Source: Bacteroidales bacterium
Lineage (GTDB): Bacteria; Bacteroidota; Bacteroidia; Bacteroidales; UBA932
NCBI GenBank assembly: GCA_017428325.1
Contig: JAFRRA010000002.1
Location: forward strand, 556,690 to 620,689
Direction of reading: 5' to 3'
DNA: 64,000 nt
How positions within the stretch are numbered: position 1 is the first letter of the stretch; the number at the start of each line of letters is the position of its first letter. The notes beneath the pieces are model-generated. The model was not told the origin of the DNA. It searched no databases and saw nothing but the letters and a program-made list of their open reading frames with translations. A program made the translations under genes and the position numbers. This document shows positions 63,918 to 64,000 of this stretch, piece by piece.

Positions 63918-63999
63918 TTTCTTTCTTTTGCTCTTTTGGCCGACGAAAATATGCTCTACTGGTTTCTATTCCTGTATCTGTATCTGTATCTGTATCTGT
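63907..63999 (-). CDS. C-terminal end of a protein with Thr-Asp repeats, truncated by the window
   Basis: Reading from the right edge the open frame is TDTDTDTDTGIETSRAYF followed by RRPKEQKKENEK and TAA at 63907-63909; 30 residues are visible. The repeat comes from a six-base direct repeat. The other two frames hit stops soon after the repeat, so this is the likely reading frame. It overlaps the start of the lipoprotein gene by 11 bases. The type of protein cannot be told; a large surface or polymorphic-toxin-like protein would fit, but nothing here proves it. Confidence 0.5.
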   Translation of the reverse strand, partial: TDTDTDTDTGIETSRAYFRRPKEQKKENEK

Positions 64000-64000
64000 A
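63972..64000. repeat. hexanucleotide tandem repeat CTGTAT
   Basis: Almost five copies of CTGTAT (29 bases) run to the edge of the window and probably continue. On the minus strand they encode Thr-Asp pairs, so copy-number change would add or remove two residues without a frameshift. Confidence 0.75.

Overview
The window looks like a chromosomal segment of an uncultured member of the Bacteroidales (Bacteroidota). The grounds are: -7 promoter boxes of the TAnnTTTG type ahead of many genes and almost no Shine-Dalgarno sequences; a TPP riboswitch driving a TonB-dependent receptor plus a PnuC-type transporter; a V-type ATPase operon with DUF2764; the methylmalonyl-CoA epimerase/decarboxylase operon; zinc-free L31; and Bacteroidota-type families (DUF4301, DUF2400, OadG with a lamin-tail domain). 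Base composition is moderate except for an AT-rich stretch at the right end and one patch inside an MFS gene. I found no rRNA or tRNA genes, CRISPR arrays, transposases or phage genes. One structural RNA is present, the SRP RNA on the minus strand near 26 kb.

Layout. 1-2.8 kb: end of a DASS transporter, a glutamine cyclotransferase-like protein and CTP synthase. 2.87-5.86 kb: TPP riboswitch, outer-membrane receptor and PnuT, a thiamine uptake unit. 5.9-19.1 kb: a long plus-strand run rich in amino-sugar and cell-wall salvage genes (BadF-type kinase, MurQ etherase, sodium/solute symporter, ROK protein, two tandem MFS carriers, SIS protein, NagZ-like GH3, creatininase-family protein), mixed with recR, corA and a lipoprotein S9 peptidase. 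19.2-23.7 kb: ribosomal protein S1, RNase Z and an S41 protease. 23.7-27.3 kb, minus strand: alpha/beta hydrolase, mnmA, SRP RNA, a folded palindromic element and mltG. 27.3-38.1 kb: cytidine deaminase, an MBL hydrolase, a short RsmI-like methylase, folB, mtaB, the very long tamB, tsaD and an FAD dehydrogenase. 38.1-42.9 kb, minus: SlyD, NhaC, a cytosolic-carboxypeptidase-like M14 peptidase, DUF2400, a run of four hairpins and rpmE2. 43-53.5 kb, minus: Bax-inhibitor-like protein, a divergent DUF1343 protein, phosphoglucosamine mutase and the seven-gene V-ATPase operon. 53.6-58.2 kb, minus: sodium-pumping methylmalonyl-CoA decarboxylase with its epimerase. 58.3-63.4 kb: yebC, a TPR protein, then recF-DUF721-pdxB-DUF4301. 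63.4-64 kb: an AT-rich end with a small lipoprotein and the tail of a Thr-Asp repeat protein.

How the parts fit. Sodium energetics is one theme: the decarboxylase operon should export Na+ while propionate is made, the V-ATPase rotor next to it carries residues of the Na+-binding type, and NhaC and a sodium/solute symporter are also present. Cell-wall turnover is the other: NagZ-like GH3, MurQ, the BadF kinase, MltG, phosphoglucosamine mutase and a DUF1343 (GH171-related) protein are spread over the window. No single system here is clearly new. The best leads are the two structured palindromic elements, the catalytically altered DUF1343, ROK and M14 proteins, the lamin-tail/OadG fusion, the composition-mosaic MFS gene and the AT-rich right edge.
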